This document shows, one piece after another, positions 1 to 11,428 of a stretch of DNA of 64,000 bases. The notes below the pieces were generated by a model. It had not been told where the DNA came from. It searched no databases and saw nothing but the letters and a program-made list of their open reading frames with translations. Within the stretch, counting starts at the first letter, position 1. Each line of letters starts with the position of its first letter. A program made the translations under genes and the position numbers. The DNA comes from Gonatopus flavifemur (lineage: Eukaryota; Arthropoda; Insecta; Hymenoptera; Dryinidae). The stretch lies in the NCBI GenBank assembly GCA_018340375.1, contig JAFFJZ010000001.1, forward strand, positions 64,162,001 through 64,226,000, in the 5' to 3' direction.

Positions 1-749
1 AAAATCATCTTCCAAGTGTTGTGTAACTTCTGGAATGCTTGTTGGGTCTTCCAAATCTAAACTCAAAGGCTCGAGATCATCATTGATTTCTTGATTGTTC
101 GAAGACTCTTCTCTTTCACTCGTCGTTTTGACGCTATCCGCCAAACTACTGTTGTTACTACTAACTACATCTACGTCTGTAAAAGTTTCTTTGTCTAAAA
201 TATTCTCAATGCAAACGTGGTTCAAACTATTATTATGACTATTGTTATTTGACTTTATCTGATCGCTAATTTCATATGATACTAAATTATTATGTTTCGC
301 AATACTATCTTGATTCATATCATCTTCCAAAATACTACTATTATCCTGTGTTTTATCTTGAAGTTTTATATGGCTCACGGTGTTCTCTGTTTTTTCTATA
401 ATCAACACGTCATCCGTAACATCGGTTTTCGTCGTATTCGTCTCATGTTGTACGGATGGTGAACCATTTGTTCTATGCAGCACAGGGGAAACGGTTTGCG
501 GAGTTATAGGAGTTTCTATTGGAGTTATAATTTTCTGTGGCGAGTCCGATGTTAAGGATAAACCTGCGAATAACAAGGATTTATAATAAAAATTTCTGTT
601 CAATTTTTAATATAGAATTGTAATAAACATATTTGTTCACACTCACCATCAATTCCACAAGCTGTGAAATCTCCAAATTCATCTTCGTCAGAATCTCCAA
701 AGTTATCCAATGGTGGAGGTGTGGAACTAACTAATGGTGGAATGGCCAT
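1..749 (-). CDS. Aftiphilin-like clathrin accessory protein, N-terminal exons (partial)
   Basis: Two coding exons are visible on the minus strand: 749-647 and 563 down past position 1. The ATG at 749 is followed within 15 codons by the acidic motif PPPLDNFGDSDEDEFGDF, which matches the N-terminal clathrin/adaptor-binding motif of aftiphilin (family knowledge). The donor is GAT G|GTGAGT and the acceptor is CGCAG|GT, so the split codon GGT is restored. Exon 2 stays open for 563 nt with no stop to the window edge and encodes a Ser/Thr/Asn-rich, acidic, disordered region, as expected for the middle of aftiphilin. The clathrin-box C-terminal part lies outside the window. Aftiphilin acts with AP-1 in clathrin trafficking at the trans-Golgi and endosomes. 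The N-terminal motif carries most of the assignment. Confidence 0.8.
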
Positions 750-2440
750 TCTTTTTATCTCTATAAGAATATAAAGAATAATTTCAATAAAATTCAAATT
801 TTATACGAAAAATATATGATAAAATGTGACTCGGTGCTTGTTTTAATAGGGAAAAGAGATACGAAAGTCGGATGAATAATTCTAACCAAGGAAAATTGAA
901 CTTTCAATTCTTTTCTATTTACATATAACGATTCTAATCGATTTCTTTTTTCTGTCTGAATGTAATCATAATATAATACAATGCAATAACACGCCTTTTT
1001 ATGAATCATTTATCTCCTCCTTTATGATTTCAAAGATAATAGTATACTAACAATCGCCAAATTCAACAAAAAACACTAAGCTTTGCTGACTTCGTCAAGA
1101 AAACAATTATCAGCTTCTAAAAACAAAGGGAATATCGGTTCAAGGTTTAATGTACAAAAATGATATGAATAACATAGCACAAGATCAGGCTAATGAATTT
1201 TCATTATAATATGATATTTATGCTACTGTATATATTCTTGAAGTTTGAGTCGTGAAACAAATTAGTAACGAAATATTTAGCCGATCGATGATGTTTCCAG
1301 TCCTAAGGAGTCAAGCGAAGAAGATAAATAACGATGAATCATCGGATTCGAATTTTCGTTTCGTTTATAAAAACAATTCAAACTTCAACCATATTAACGT
1401 ATAAGCTTTTCTGGTAATAAAGGCTCTAACTATTTTTACACTTTGATGTTGTTAATTCATTGTGACTTGTTAACATCAAGATAATAATGTAATTATCCAT
1501 AATTAATATTCTTATTATGAAATTGAAGTATATATTATTCATATGCTTGACGTTTTGTGTAAAGTGTACTTAATCTTCATGGTCAAGTAAAGCAAGGTCG
1601 GAATATGCAACAACAGTGTTTTATTTTTGATTAGATATGCCACAGGTGATTATTAATTGTTATTCTGATTTATTTACGAATTAAAAATTGAATCTCTGTT
1701 TGTTAATTGAATTTGTAAGAAAAATAAATGTAGAGAACACCAAAATTCTGTTTGTGAGTCATCTTATTTTCTCAAAATTCTATTATGTACTCAATACAGT
1801 TGTTTTTTCAATACAATTCATATCAAGTGAATAACAATTAAACAAACACAACTGCATCGAATGATTTGTAAATACTTGGAGCTTTGTTCAACAATTACGT
1901 TCCGAGTTTTGATTTTTCTTGATTCATCGTTCAACATCATTTCATAACATATATATCTTTGAGAATACTATATCATCAAGGTATCTTTGAAAAGATGTTT
2001 TACCAACCATACGCTTCAAACTAATCTATTGTCTGATGTGGCAATGATATCTGAATTAATCTCACATACATCTTTTTTTTACCATTGATACATAACCTAT
2101 CCACTACAGTACTTTTTTTTATGTAATAATGTTTCAAAACAGTGATACTGCAGTGAGATATGTTGCACAAAAGTAATATCAATGGTATTGTATAATTTTT
2201 GAAAGAATTTAGATTCATTACATGTTTGACACCTTTGAATTGCGTTTTATTTCATCCCTCTTGTTGTGCATATGTCAAATGATTTTAGGTTAACTTTCTC
2301 CCGAGATCCATCGAACTCTTAATCCAAAAATGATCCTAAATGTTGAGGTATTTTCATCATTTTTGTAATACAATTGATTCACATAATTGAAAAAGAACCT
2401 TGACAGGCTTATTACATATTTACTCACGTAGTCACACAAC
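750..2440. other. AT-rich 5' flank of the aftiphilin-like gene
   Basis: No credible coding exon was seen on either strand. Short ORFs here lack codon structure or splice sites. The stretch contains one dispersed repeat copy (1243-1390, listed separately). It probably holds 5'UTR, intron or upstream sequence of the minus-strand gene ending at 749. Confidence 0.5.
1243..1390. repeat. Dispersed foldback repeat, copy 1 of 3
   Basis: The left arm begins TTGAAGTTTGAGTCGTGAAA and the right arm ends in the inverse of TTGAAGTTTGAATTG. The same arm, of the form GAAGTTTGAATCGTTTAT, bounds the elements at 39885-40112 and 42428-42603. The internal part is AT-rich and non-coding. This copy is the most diverged of the three. 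Confidence 0.5.
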
Positions 2441-2870
2441 CTCCAATTTGAGAACAGCAGCAGGTTGATATTTTATCCTCTATTTTCCATCTCTGAGATT
2501 AGCCATGGCACGAATACTGGCTAATTCAACAGTTTTATTATTTCAATTAAATGTACAATTTACTCGTACATATGTAAAAAGAATGACGGTTAATTTGACA
2601 GAGAAAAGTCATGAGACTTTTTTTGTTCTTCAGAAAAATATGTATATCACCTGTTCGGATCAGTGCTGCCAGATGAGCTACTTCACTACGGAGTTTGGTT
2701 ACCCTCCCTCCCTGCCGCCGTTATTATATTTTTCTCTTTCCATCATTCGCGATTTCTTTCTCTGTTTCGTATTATTCGCTCGTTCGATACGAATCTCGAT
2801 TTTTAATTTTCTTGGGATTCCATATAAAACTACAGTCAACGAGTCGACTTGATTGATCGTATTTGAAAAT
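2440..2870. other. Locally GC-richer block, possible promoter or 5' exon
   Basis: Composition shifts from the surrounding AT-rich sequence to a C/T-rich and CpG-containing block around 2660-2800. The 115-codon open frame on the plus strand has no recognisable domain and is not called as a gene. A promoter or untranslated first exon of the aftiphilin-like gene is one possibility; this is inference. Confidence 0.25.
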
Positions 2871-2932
2871 ATAATGTACAGTATACTCTACTTGATAATA
2901 AAATTTCAAATTAAAGTTTTATAGTACAGATA

Positions 2933-2938
2933 TTTATT
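2933..2938 (-). promoter_or_regulatory. Candidate poly(A) signal for the ZAD zinc-finger gene
   Basis: AATAAA on the minus strand lies about 235 nt downstream of the zinc-finger stop codon (3171), a reasonable 3'UTR length. No other AATAAA was picked out between them. Confidence 0.45.
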
Positions 2939-3170
2939 CAATATATGAATATTCGATTAAATTACAATCTCAATATTTTAAATATAATAAGAACGAATGG
3001 TTAATGGTTTGTGAACCTCAAACTACGTAAATTAGAAAATTGATTAAATAAGGTTTTATATCCCAAATCATGACTTATATTACCAAAATTGCAAATCTTA
3101 TTTACAATGATTGATGAGAGCTGGAAGTACATAACGAAATCTCTGCATAAAATAATATTGATCGCTGAAA

Positions 3171-5411
3171 TCATTTGGAGCAAAGCTGTTGTGGTTCTTG
3201 CACAAGAATGCTATGCTGAGTTTTTCTGTGCTTCCTCATGTCACCTTTTTGCCTAAAACATCTTCCACAGATATCACAAGCGTGGGGTTTCTCTCCTGTA
3301 TGAATTTTAATATGATTATTCAAAGCTTCTGTCCTTGTGAACGCTTTTTCACAATAATGACATTTATATCTACGATCTCCGCGATGAATCAATCTGTGTT
3401 GATAAAACACGGATCCTGTCAGAAAAGCTTTGTTACAAACATCGCATTTGAAAGGTCTTTCCCGGGTATGCTTTTTCCTGGTATGATCAGCTAGATCAGG
3501 TTTTATCGTAAATTTCTGATCGCAATATTCGCAAGCGTAAGGTTTAACTCCCATATGAAATCTCTTGTGAGTCCACATGTGACTGGATTGAGTATAACTT
3601 TTTCCACAAATGTTACAAACGTAGGGTCTCAAACCACTGTGTCGTCTTTTGTGAGCGTTCAAAGAATTTTCAGTTGGTAATAAATGTCCACATATATCGC
3701 ATGGGAATTTAGAACATTGATCACGTCCGTGATCTTGAATACCTTCTTTATTATCAAATATATTTCCACAAAGCTCGCATATGAACTTCGATTCTCCCGT
3801 TTCCGACTTTCTCGCAACGTATTGATGTTTTTTCTGCTTATGTTTGTAAAGCAAAGACAATTCTTTCATATCTCGATCGCATATATCGCAAAAGAACGTG
3901 GTCAATACTTTGAAAACTCTTGGATGTTCTTTCCAATGTAATACAGCTTCGGAAAATGATTTATAATGTGTGTCGCATATGTTACAATTATAAGGTTTTT
4001 CTACCGTATGCGAAGTTTGATGTTGCTTCAAAAACGACGTGTCGGTGAAATGAGAGTTACAAAATTCACAATGATAGACTTTAGATGCGGAAAGTTCTTC
4101 AATGATATTGACTTTATTTTCGTGAATCTTGTAATGGGCGTCCGCTTCTTCGCAAGTGACAAACGTCTCGCCGCATTGGATACATTTCCACATGGTCTGA
4201 TTATTTTCAATGACTACCCCATGACTCGAGATGTGTTTATTCAATCTTGATTTTTGCGTAAAACTTTTGGGACATTGAGAACATTTGTACGGTTTCTCAG
4301 GCAGATGTGTAACTACGTGCCTCTTCAATGTATACCCATCTGAAAATCCTTTGTTACAAACTTCGCAAACGTGAGGTCTTACTTTGCCATCTATACATAC
4401 ATGAATTTTCAATTCTTTTTGATTTTCAAATAGTTTTCCACATTGTAAACAAGATACAGTGGATTCTTGGCAATGATATCTCTTGTAATGATAGAAAAGT
4501 TTCAATTCTTTGTTGAATGTGAGTTTGCATGTGTCACAGTATAAGGTTTTGAACCCTTTATGAAACTGCATATGAAAATTCAACCGTTCTTCAAAAGTGA
4601 AAATAGTATTGCAAACTGAACACTTGTAAGGTTTCGAAGTATTCTGAATACTTGGTTTACATTTATGTTGATCAAATGTTTCTTTGGTGTGATAGAGATT
4701 CATACAGGCACCACATTTCAAGTATCTTTGATCATCTCCTAGACAACTCAACACAACGGATCTATTGTCTACCGCTTTTTCGTCAATTTTCAGGTCTAAA
4801 TATATTCTTTCTTCGTCGCTACTGTCCAAAATAATATCGCTATCGTATAATTCCGAATTTTTGGTATTCTCGTTATATAGATTCATATGGCCATCGATAC
4901 ACAAAGGACATGAATCTGATTTATCGTTTGTATTCGTCAATTCGAATGTACGTTTTTTCTTGATCATAGTTGTGAGAATTTCTTCCGCTTGGATACATTG
5001 ATTGTCAAAAGCGTCGCACCAGTTGACTTTTTCCACGCAAGTAGCACAAAGTTGTTTCGGCAATGGATCTGTTTTCCTAATCTGGAAATATTACAATTTC
5101 ATCAACTTCCAGGGTGCGTGATTAATTATAATTTAACGTACCTTGATGCTCAAACAAGTGTTTATTTTATGCTCTAACTTCATGGATTGTCCAAATTCTG
5201 AGTATATAAAAATTGGATCAACAACTTGCCCCGCGCATAACCGGCATAATAAAATTAGTGATTGATTTTCCGAATTCAAATCTGGTTCATTTAAATTTGG
5301 TTCTAGTACTTCATTCGAAGACAATGCTTCCTCTTGAGACCAAATCATAGATTCATCAAAATCTCCAATATCTTGATCGCTCAATGTACCAAGAGATTCA
5401 ACTTCAAACAT
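3171..5411 (-). CDS. ZAD and multi-C2H2 zinc-finger transcription factor
   Basis: There are two coding exons on the minus strand, 5411-5142 and 5081-3171, joined by a 60-nt intron (AAG|GTACGT ... TTTCCAG|ATT, phase 0). The product is about 726 aa. Residues 56-105 form a ZAD (zinc-finger-associated domain) with the CRLC and CATC cysteine pairs; the intron splits this domain. About 17 C2H2-type fingers follow to the C-terminus, for example CNICGKSYTQSSHMWTHKRFH, and the last ones are joined by classic TGEKP-type linkers. Some fingers are degenerate (C2HC, e.g. the fourth). ZAD-C2H2 proteins are an arthropod-expanded family of nuclear DNA-binding proteins, often architectural or regulatory; the DNA target is unknown. 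The start is uncertain: an upstream in-frame ATG at 5567 would add a hydrophobic stretch that looks like read-through intron, so the ATG at 5411 is preferred. Confidence 0.9.
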
Positions 5412-6605
5412 TTCGGTGTTATTCAATTGGATTGCTGGATCAAAAATCAAGTAAATAATCAATGCAATTAGTATTTTCATTGAGTTTTCATCTAATAACA
5501 ATGAATACTTGCAGGAAAAAAAAGAACAGATTACCTTTTCTTGGCAAGATTTCAAATTTTCTTTCATGGCAAACTTATTTCTGAAATTCGATAATCCGAT
5601 CGCCTAATCTTACTGATAAAAATGAAAATTTCTTCAACAAGTTGGCTTGGTAACGTGAAACAATCGAACGTTGTGTTGAATTATAGCATTTGTTTTTCCT
5701 CAAATTTTCATGACATGATTTTTTGTACGTGAATTATGGATGACAGAATTAATCAAGTTGATTGAAATTTCAAATTGTTTCAATTTATTTAAAAAAAATA
5801 CATTAAAAAAAATCTGCCACTCTGTGACTCTTTATAGTCACAAAGCTTACTCGTTTTTCTGAAAACATTATCAAATGCCCAAATGTTTCAAGATAGTTTT
5901 ACATATATGAAAGATATCTTTTAGATGGTTCCAAGATACGTTTTAGATTATCTTAAGATATGTTTTAGATATGTGGAAGAAATCTTTTAGATGCCTCAAG
6001 ATATGTTTTTGATTCTTTCAAGATACGTTTTAGATATCTTCGATTTATTGAAATCATTAAGACATCCCGGACAGCACAAAAGGATCACTAATGAGTTCTG
6101 AACAAGGAACATGGCATAACTTATGTCCTTCTTACTTGGAAAATTTTTCAGATGTGAAACAGATATCATTCAGAAACTCTTTTAAGAGGTCTTTTAGACT
6201 ATGCTGATTCGATATCTAAAAGAAGCTTTCAGAAATACCTTAAAGACATGTTTCTAACATTTCTTGAAGATGTCTAAAATATATAATTTTGTTATATCTT
6301 GAAGACATCTTTGCGATGTATTTAAAATACGTTTTCCTCAAAATATCTTGTAGATGTCTTCAAGACCTTCGGTGTTTGTTGGATATGTACACACGAGCAC
6401 CGAGTTCATGGGGCTCGAGGAAATGTCGAGAAAATGAATTGATCAATTCTTTGTTTTCCTAGAAATTCCATAAGGTTTGCTTACAGTGGAAAAACTGGTA
6501 CTCGAGTCTCCCCAGTAATTTTTATAACTCGGTTATAAAATGTATATACATGTATTGATACTAAGCATTTCAAATACTTCCATGAAATTATCAATACTTT
6601 GTTGA
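5412..6605. other. Intergenic region between the zinc-finger gene and SKA1, with repeat
   Basis: The part next to the zinc-finger gene has a plausible 5'UTR intron: donor AAAAG|GTAATC near 5547 and acceptor TGATCCAG near 5435. If it is spliced, the ATG at 5567 becomes a short upstream ORF. Between about 5870 and 6380 lies a degenerate repeat (listed separately). No other coding signal was seen. Confidence 0.5.
5870..6380. repeat. Degenerate AGATATCTTTTAGAT repeat, copy 1
   Basis: The motif AGATATCTTTTAGATG and variants (AAGATATGTTTTAGAT) recur many times in both orientations, with AGACATCTTC variants on the right side. This resembles the arms of the foldbacks at 35179-35283 and 59324-59567, so this is probably an old, decayed copy of that family. 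Confidence 0.5.
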
Positions 6606-8024
6606 TTAAGTTAAAGTATAATATAAATCTTTGCCAACTCTGCAATCACGTATTCGTTTGCAATGACGTAACGCAGTTAAAAAATTCAATTTAATTTTGT
6701 CCAGTTTAGATTTTGTATGCTTTTGATAATCTTCCGCGTTGAAAAAACGCACACTACCTGTAACAATCAACTGCTGATGAATATTTTCAATATAACTTTC
6801 TTGGGTTCAGGTATGGTAAACACTTACCACTTTCTTTTTCAAGAATGGCCTGTTGTCTTTGATAATTCAAAAACACATCAAGTTCATTTTTTTTCCTCGC
6901 ATTTGATTTTCCTAGTGACAGAAGTGTATATTTTGCTTTTAAAATTTGATTAATGACTTTGATGAAATCATTCACGGACTGCAAAGATTGTCTTCCTATG
7001 ATATATTTTGGAATTTTAGAGAATTCTTCTTCCGTAATGTTTTGTATGGAGGGATAAACTTGAGAATCGTCGAACAAAATTTTTTTACAATCTTTTAGAG
7101 GAGTTTCGCCTGTATCTATGCGAGTGTAGAAAGGAGAATTTCCAAGGAGGAAATTCTCCTTATCGTCGGCAATCGGAGTTGAATAAAAATTCAAGTCTTC
7201 GCTCGTGGGCATGGATTTGCTTAACGATTGCATGTGTGTGTATGTATAATCTTGAATCAATTTAGGTGGTATATTCGCTTGCATATCCAATATCTTTTCA
7301 TCCAATTCTTGAATTGATGCCAACATTACCTGTGAATTCGAAATAATAGTTGTTATTGTATATTTTTTTTATTTTCTAGATGTCAATTCAATATTTCCAA
7401 TTTTTTAAAAACATAGAATGTTTTGTATGAATTCTTAATCCTGTATAATCGTACGTTTATAATATATACCCTCTATATTTCTATTACTGCCATGAAGCTT
7501 GTGAATCATATGTCTCATCAAGCCTATTGTTTTTTTCGTTAATATCTTAACATATTCTCCCCCTGAATTCACATCCTCGATTGTGCACATAGGTTGAGTC
7601 ACTCGAGTTTATGATAAACCATATCTTTCTAATCTTTTCAAATTTTAGTACTTTGTGAAATATAGAAATCTTACCCGACATTGTTCATTCTGTTGTTTCA
7701 TGATATTCAGATGGTTCCGTAGACTTTCCATGGAATCCGACAACTGTGTTACTGACGAACGAATATCATAGAGTTCTTCTTTCAAGCTGTTTTTACCTAT
7801 ATAGTCAAATATGAAAAGAGAAATTTCATGGATGTACACAACTTTTAAAACAAGTCTACACAAAATGATATGTTTGCACATCTATTAAAAACTCATAATT
7901 GGATACATGCAAGAAAAAACCATGTTTCATACTTACTTTGTAAAATTTGTGATGCCACATGAAGTGTTTCAAGTTTATCACTTTGCCTTTTCAAAATATC
8001 TTCCAAGTTTTCTGTTACTTCCAT
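6606..8024 (-). CDS. SKA1: Spindle and kinetochore-associated protein 1 (SKA1)
   Basis: Four coding exons on the minus strand join in frame: 8024-7937, 7796-7675, 7329-6828 and 6757-6606. They total 864 nt, giving 287 aa. All introns have GT/AG ends (AA|GTAAGT, CGG|GTAAGA, GTG|GTAAGT). The N-terminal half is coiled-coil-like, as expected for the SKA core. Residues EFSKIPKYIIGR followed by NDFIKVINQ align with the start of the SKA1 microtubule-binding domain. The last exon ends LTALRHCKRIRDC...YYTLT, which matches the conserved C-terminus of the winged-helix domain. SKA1 acts with SKA2 and SKA3 on kinetochore microtubules during chromosome segregation. The ATG at 8024 opens directly into the coiled coil and the total length is close to the vertebrate protein. 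Its promoter region is shared head to head with mRpL11. Confidence 0.93.
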
Positions 8025-8622
8025 TCTTTTTCTTATTGAATACAATTTTGAATTAAAAAATTTTATAGTAATCAGTGAATAATTAATAAATTGATTCCAA
8101 GTATATTACAGAGTTGAAAATTTAAGAACTTATTTAAATCGCCTCTCAAATAACACACCATTTGAATGTTATCGGAATTGTTTTTCCATCTTTCTACATA
8201 GACATATTTTTTCAAACAACCGTTACAGGATTTCAAACTTTCGGCTTTTGGATTAAAGTTACCAGATGAGGATTTTTTCTTATGGTTCTACCAATTACAT
8301 CCCTTATTTGATAAGAATGACCGATGAAAGGAGTTGAAAACTCCTCAATCTATCATCCCTGCTGTAGATTACAAACAGCATTTTCCATCCTTTACTTTAC
8401 CCATAGGTTTGAGAAGGATGAGAAGATCCCAACGCGCACTCGCTCTTGGTGCAGCGAATCAGCGTATAGAAAGATCAGAAAACACTAGGAGCTGTGTTGT
8501 CAGTTAGGGTGAAGTTGTTGAACGCAACTGAACAATTTAAAAACAAATCTGGACGTGTCTGGACGAACTGATTTGAGGTTAATACAGACCTTTTTGAAGA
8601 ATTTTTATAATTTCCATTAAAA
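8025..8622. promoter_or_regulatory. Head-to-head intergenic region SKA1 / mRpL11
   Basis: About 600 bp separate the two divergent start codons. CpG-containing, GC-richer sequence around 8400-8470 stands out from the AT-rich flanks and is the likely bidirectional promoter core. No TATA box is obvious. A short TTTC-rich 5' leader precedes the mRpL11 ATG. Confidence 0.4.
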
Positions 8623-9929
8623 ATGTCAAAAAAAGCAACAGCAATGAGAATGATGAAGAAAACCACTGCCAAAGTGGATCATTCTTCAAAATTGCGTACA
8701 AATATTCCTGCTGGAATGGCTAACCCAAGTCCTCCACTCGGTCCACAATTAGGACAGGTTAGAAATAGAAATTTTTTTTGTGAATTGATTAATTTTATTG
8801 CAAATTCTCATAAGAAACCATTAAAATTCTTTTTATTTAATTTTATAATGTCATTAACTTTGACAAGCGATGACAGAATAATCAGAGATACAATCTCTTG
8901 TGTTTTTACCAGGCTCAGCGTAGGTAATAAAATTACTTACGTTCAGCATAGGACATTCACTGGAAAAATGGTAAATTCCCTATGCTGAACGTAGGAATTT
9001 TACAACAAACATTTGTGATTCCACAAATTTCTGTAATATCTTAATTTGAACAATTTTCTTTATGAACAATTTACAAGAGTCTGTGATATTACAACGCTGA
9101 GCGTAGGACTGTTACAACGGAACAAGTATTTTCCCTACGCTGAGCACAGTATTTTCACGAAAGACTGTGATTTTCCCCATTTGGAATGGGTAATTTACAA
9201 TAATTATTTTTTACAGTGTAGATTTATATAATTTCACTGCTATTGTTTATAAATTTTGAATGCTTTTGATTAAATTATTTCTAAACAAATAGGAATGCAT
9301 GAAATTATCGTCTCATGAGAATTGAAAAAACTATCAACCGAATTGAAATAGAATCTTCATCTTTTACTCAAATGTTGTTTTAATTTCTAGAGGAACATTA
9401 ATATAGCGGCATTTTGCAAAGAGTTCAATGAAAAGACAGCAGGTGTGAAGGAAGGAATTCCTCTGCCGTGTAGAGTAAAAGTAAATCCTGATAGATCGTA
9501 TGAATTAGTTATTCATCAACCTCCAGCCACTTATTTTCTCAAACAAGCTGCTGGGATACAGCAAGGAAAGATAAAAAGTATGATAGAATGCTATAATTTT
9601 CACAAATATTTTTCAACTTTACATTAATATACCATGAATTTTATCATGTTTTTTCAGGTGAAGTAGCTGGAAAAATAACTCTGAAGCATTTATATGAAAT
9701 TGCCAAAATAAAATCACAAGATCCACCATTACAGTTGTTGAGTTTAGAACAGGTCTGTCAAATGTTAGTTGGAATTGCTCGGACATGTGGAATTGAAATT
9801 GTTCGGGAACTCAATGTTGAAGAATATTCTGAATTTTTACAAGAAAGGAAGAAGTTAGTCGATGAGTTTCATCAATCCCTCCAGGAGGCCAAAGAAGCTA
9901 AAAAACTCGGTAAAACGCAAGCGAAATGA
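8623..9929 (+). CDS. mRpL11: Mitochondrial large-subunit ribosomal protein L11 (uL11m)
   Basis: Exons are 8623-8757, 9391-9577 and 9658-9929 on the plus strand, 594 nt giving 197 aa. Splice sites are CAG|GTTAG ... TTCTAG|AGG (phase 0) and AAA A|GTATGA ... TTTCAG|GTG (phase 1). Near the N-terminus NPSPPLGPQLGQ is the signature of the L11 N-terminal domain (NTD), which binds elongation factors and thiostrepton. The C-terminal domain contains MLVGIARTCGIEI, matching the conserved rRNA-binding helix. A Lys/Met/Arg-rich first stretch fits mitochondrial import. Length matches the animal mitochondrial protein (about 190-200 aa). The product sits in the L7/L12-stalk base of the mitoribosome. The first intron (about 630 nt) carries repeated hairpin motifs, noted separately. 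Confidence 0.95.
8900..9223. repeat. MITE-like insertion in mRpL11 intron 1 with repeated CTACGCTGAGC motif
   Basis: The motif CTACGCTGAGC (or its close variant with ATGCTGAAC) occurs about five times in both orientations between 8911 and 9150. The stretch ends in TTTTTACAGTGTA at 9211-9223, the terminus typical of other TA-flanked elements in this window. No matching left terminus was seen, so the element is decayed or truncated. Confidence 0.45.
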
Positions 9930-9978
9930 GTTGTTAATTTTGAATATTTATTTATGTTTAGCTGTTATCTCTGTATAT

Positions 9979-9984
9979 AATAAA
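9979..9984 (+). promoter_or_regulatory. Poly(A) signal of mRpL11
   Basis: AATAAA lies 50 nt after the mRpL11 stop codon on the same strand. Confidence 0.7.
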
Positions 9985-10329
9985 ATTTTTTAAATGAATT
10001 GATGATTCCTAAACTTTATTTGCAATATTTTCTCATCGATTCATCACACATTATATCAAGACTTTTTGTCTGTAATAATATTACTTTTTTTTTTTTTTTC
10101 ATCATCGCTCGATTCTCCACAGCAAAGATAAAAAATTTCCTGACCTGCAACACGCGCTACCTATGTTTCACGACATTACTTTCTCAGAAAAAAAAAACAA
10201 ACTTAGCATTCAATCCTGCTAAAAATTTCCCATAGAAAACGAAAGATTTTTTTCTATCGTTTTTAATGTGGTTTCTGAATCATGAATTCTCGTCTTTCTA
10301 TCGTAACGGATCAATAAATGTGCTCTATG

Positions 10330-10858
10330 GCAATATTTCGCTGAACACAAACATCACATGTTCTCTGCAAAAACTCTGACAAATTCTGAGAATCTCTGAA
10401 ATTTTGATGAAAAATTTAAAACTGTTCGGAACAGACTTTATTCAGAATTAAACTCTAAAAAAAGTCTGACGAAACTCTGATAAATTTCTAACATTTTTCT
10501 GACTATAGAAAAGAATGTTTCAGTTTTTAAACACTTTTCCAACACACGATATTTGAATAAAGCCCGTGAATGTATTTATACAATTTTTAAATTTTCAATG
10601 GTTAGAAAAATGTTGGGAACTTATCAGAGTTTCGTCGGACTTTTTTCAGAGTGCCCTCTCTTTCCTAGTTGTCTGAGAAATAATGACAAAATTCTTATAA
10701 GCTCTCAAAAAAGGTCTGTACAAAATGTTCAAATGTATTAGATTTTTTATACAAATTTCCAAGATTCTCAGAGTGGTTTCACAGTTCTGGCAAAGAAAAT
10801 CCAATGTTTTCAAGAGATTATTCATGGTTATTTTAGCGAAATATCAACATACGGGGGC
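10330..10858. repeat. Foldback element, older copy of the 38950-39603 family
   Basis: The outer arms contain ATTTCGCTGAACA on the left and TAGCGAAATATCAACATACGG on the right, and the inner arms are made of CTCTGAGAA/TTCTCAGAG-type repeats. The order and words match the much better preserved foldback at 38950-39603. The ORFs inside are by-products of the repeat. Confidence 0.6.
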
Positions 10859-11104
10859 CTATGAAAATCTTTACAGTTTTTCTGAAAAAAAATATGGATT
10901 TCATTTCAAATGGCTGCAACATTTTCTATAGGAGATTCAAAATAAAATCTCTTGATATACCCTAGAGAATACGATACCGTTTATGGTTCATTTATGATAG
11001 ACGGACGAGAATCCCCGATTCAGAAACTATATTTCAAATGAAGGAAAAAGATCTATCAATTGCTATGAGAAATTTTGAACAGAGAGAGATTCGGACTTTC
11101 ATAT

Positions 11105-11428
11105 CTAAGATCTACGCACTGCTAACCATTTCGTTGATTTGGTCAGAAATTTGGTGATATTCAACTTCATTCCACTTCCTTCCAATTTATCTAGTTGTCC
11201 TATAAACCTACTTAACTTTGTTCTCAATTTCGAGAATATACATTCCACATTACTCGTACTAGCATTATGTGAATCTCTTTTCATTTGTAACAATTTTATT
11301 CCATTCAATTTGTTATCGATTAATTGAAATAGAATATCCACCCGTAATGGATAATGGAATAGTATCTCCTGAGACGATAATTGATTATTATTACGATCTA
11401 TTTTGTTGCGTGTCATAGAAGTTGACAT
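11105..11428 (-). CDS. Hypothetical 107-aa protein
   Basis: A single ATG-initiated frame of 107 codons with a hydrophilic, Lys/Asn/Ser-rich and partly helical product. It has no signal peptide, membrane segment or motif I recognise. Local composition is only slightly less AT-rich than the surroundings, and there is no neighbour that it clearly belongs to. It could be a fast-evolving gene, one exon of a larger gene, or chance. I keep it because it begins with a real ATG, is among the longest unexplained frames here, and lies outside the identified repeats. Confidence 0.3.
   Translation of the reverse strand: MSTSMTRNKIDRNNNQLSSQEILFHYPLRVDILFQLIDNKLNGIKLLQMKRDSHNASTSNVECIFSKLRTKLSRFIGQLDKLEGSGMKLNITKFLTKSTKWLAVRRS

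Noticed and set aside
2505..2852. 115-codon plus-strand ORF
   Set aside because: No ordered protein features, ends in AT-rich sequence; composition rather than coding.
3189..5177. Plus-strand ORFs of 60-101 codons opposite the zinc-finger exon
   Set aside because: Antisense shadows of the repeated finger codons.
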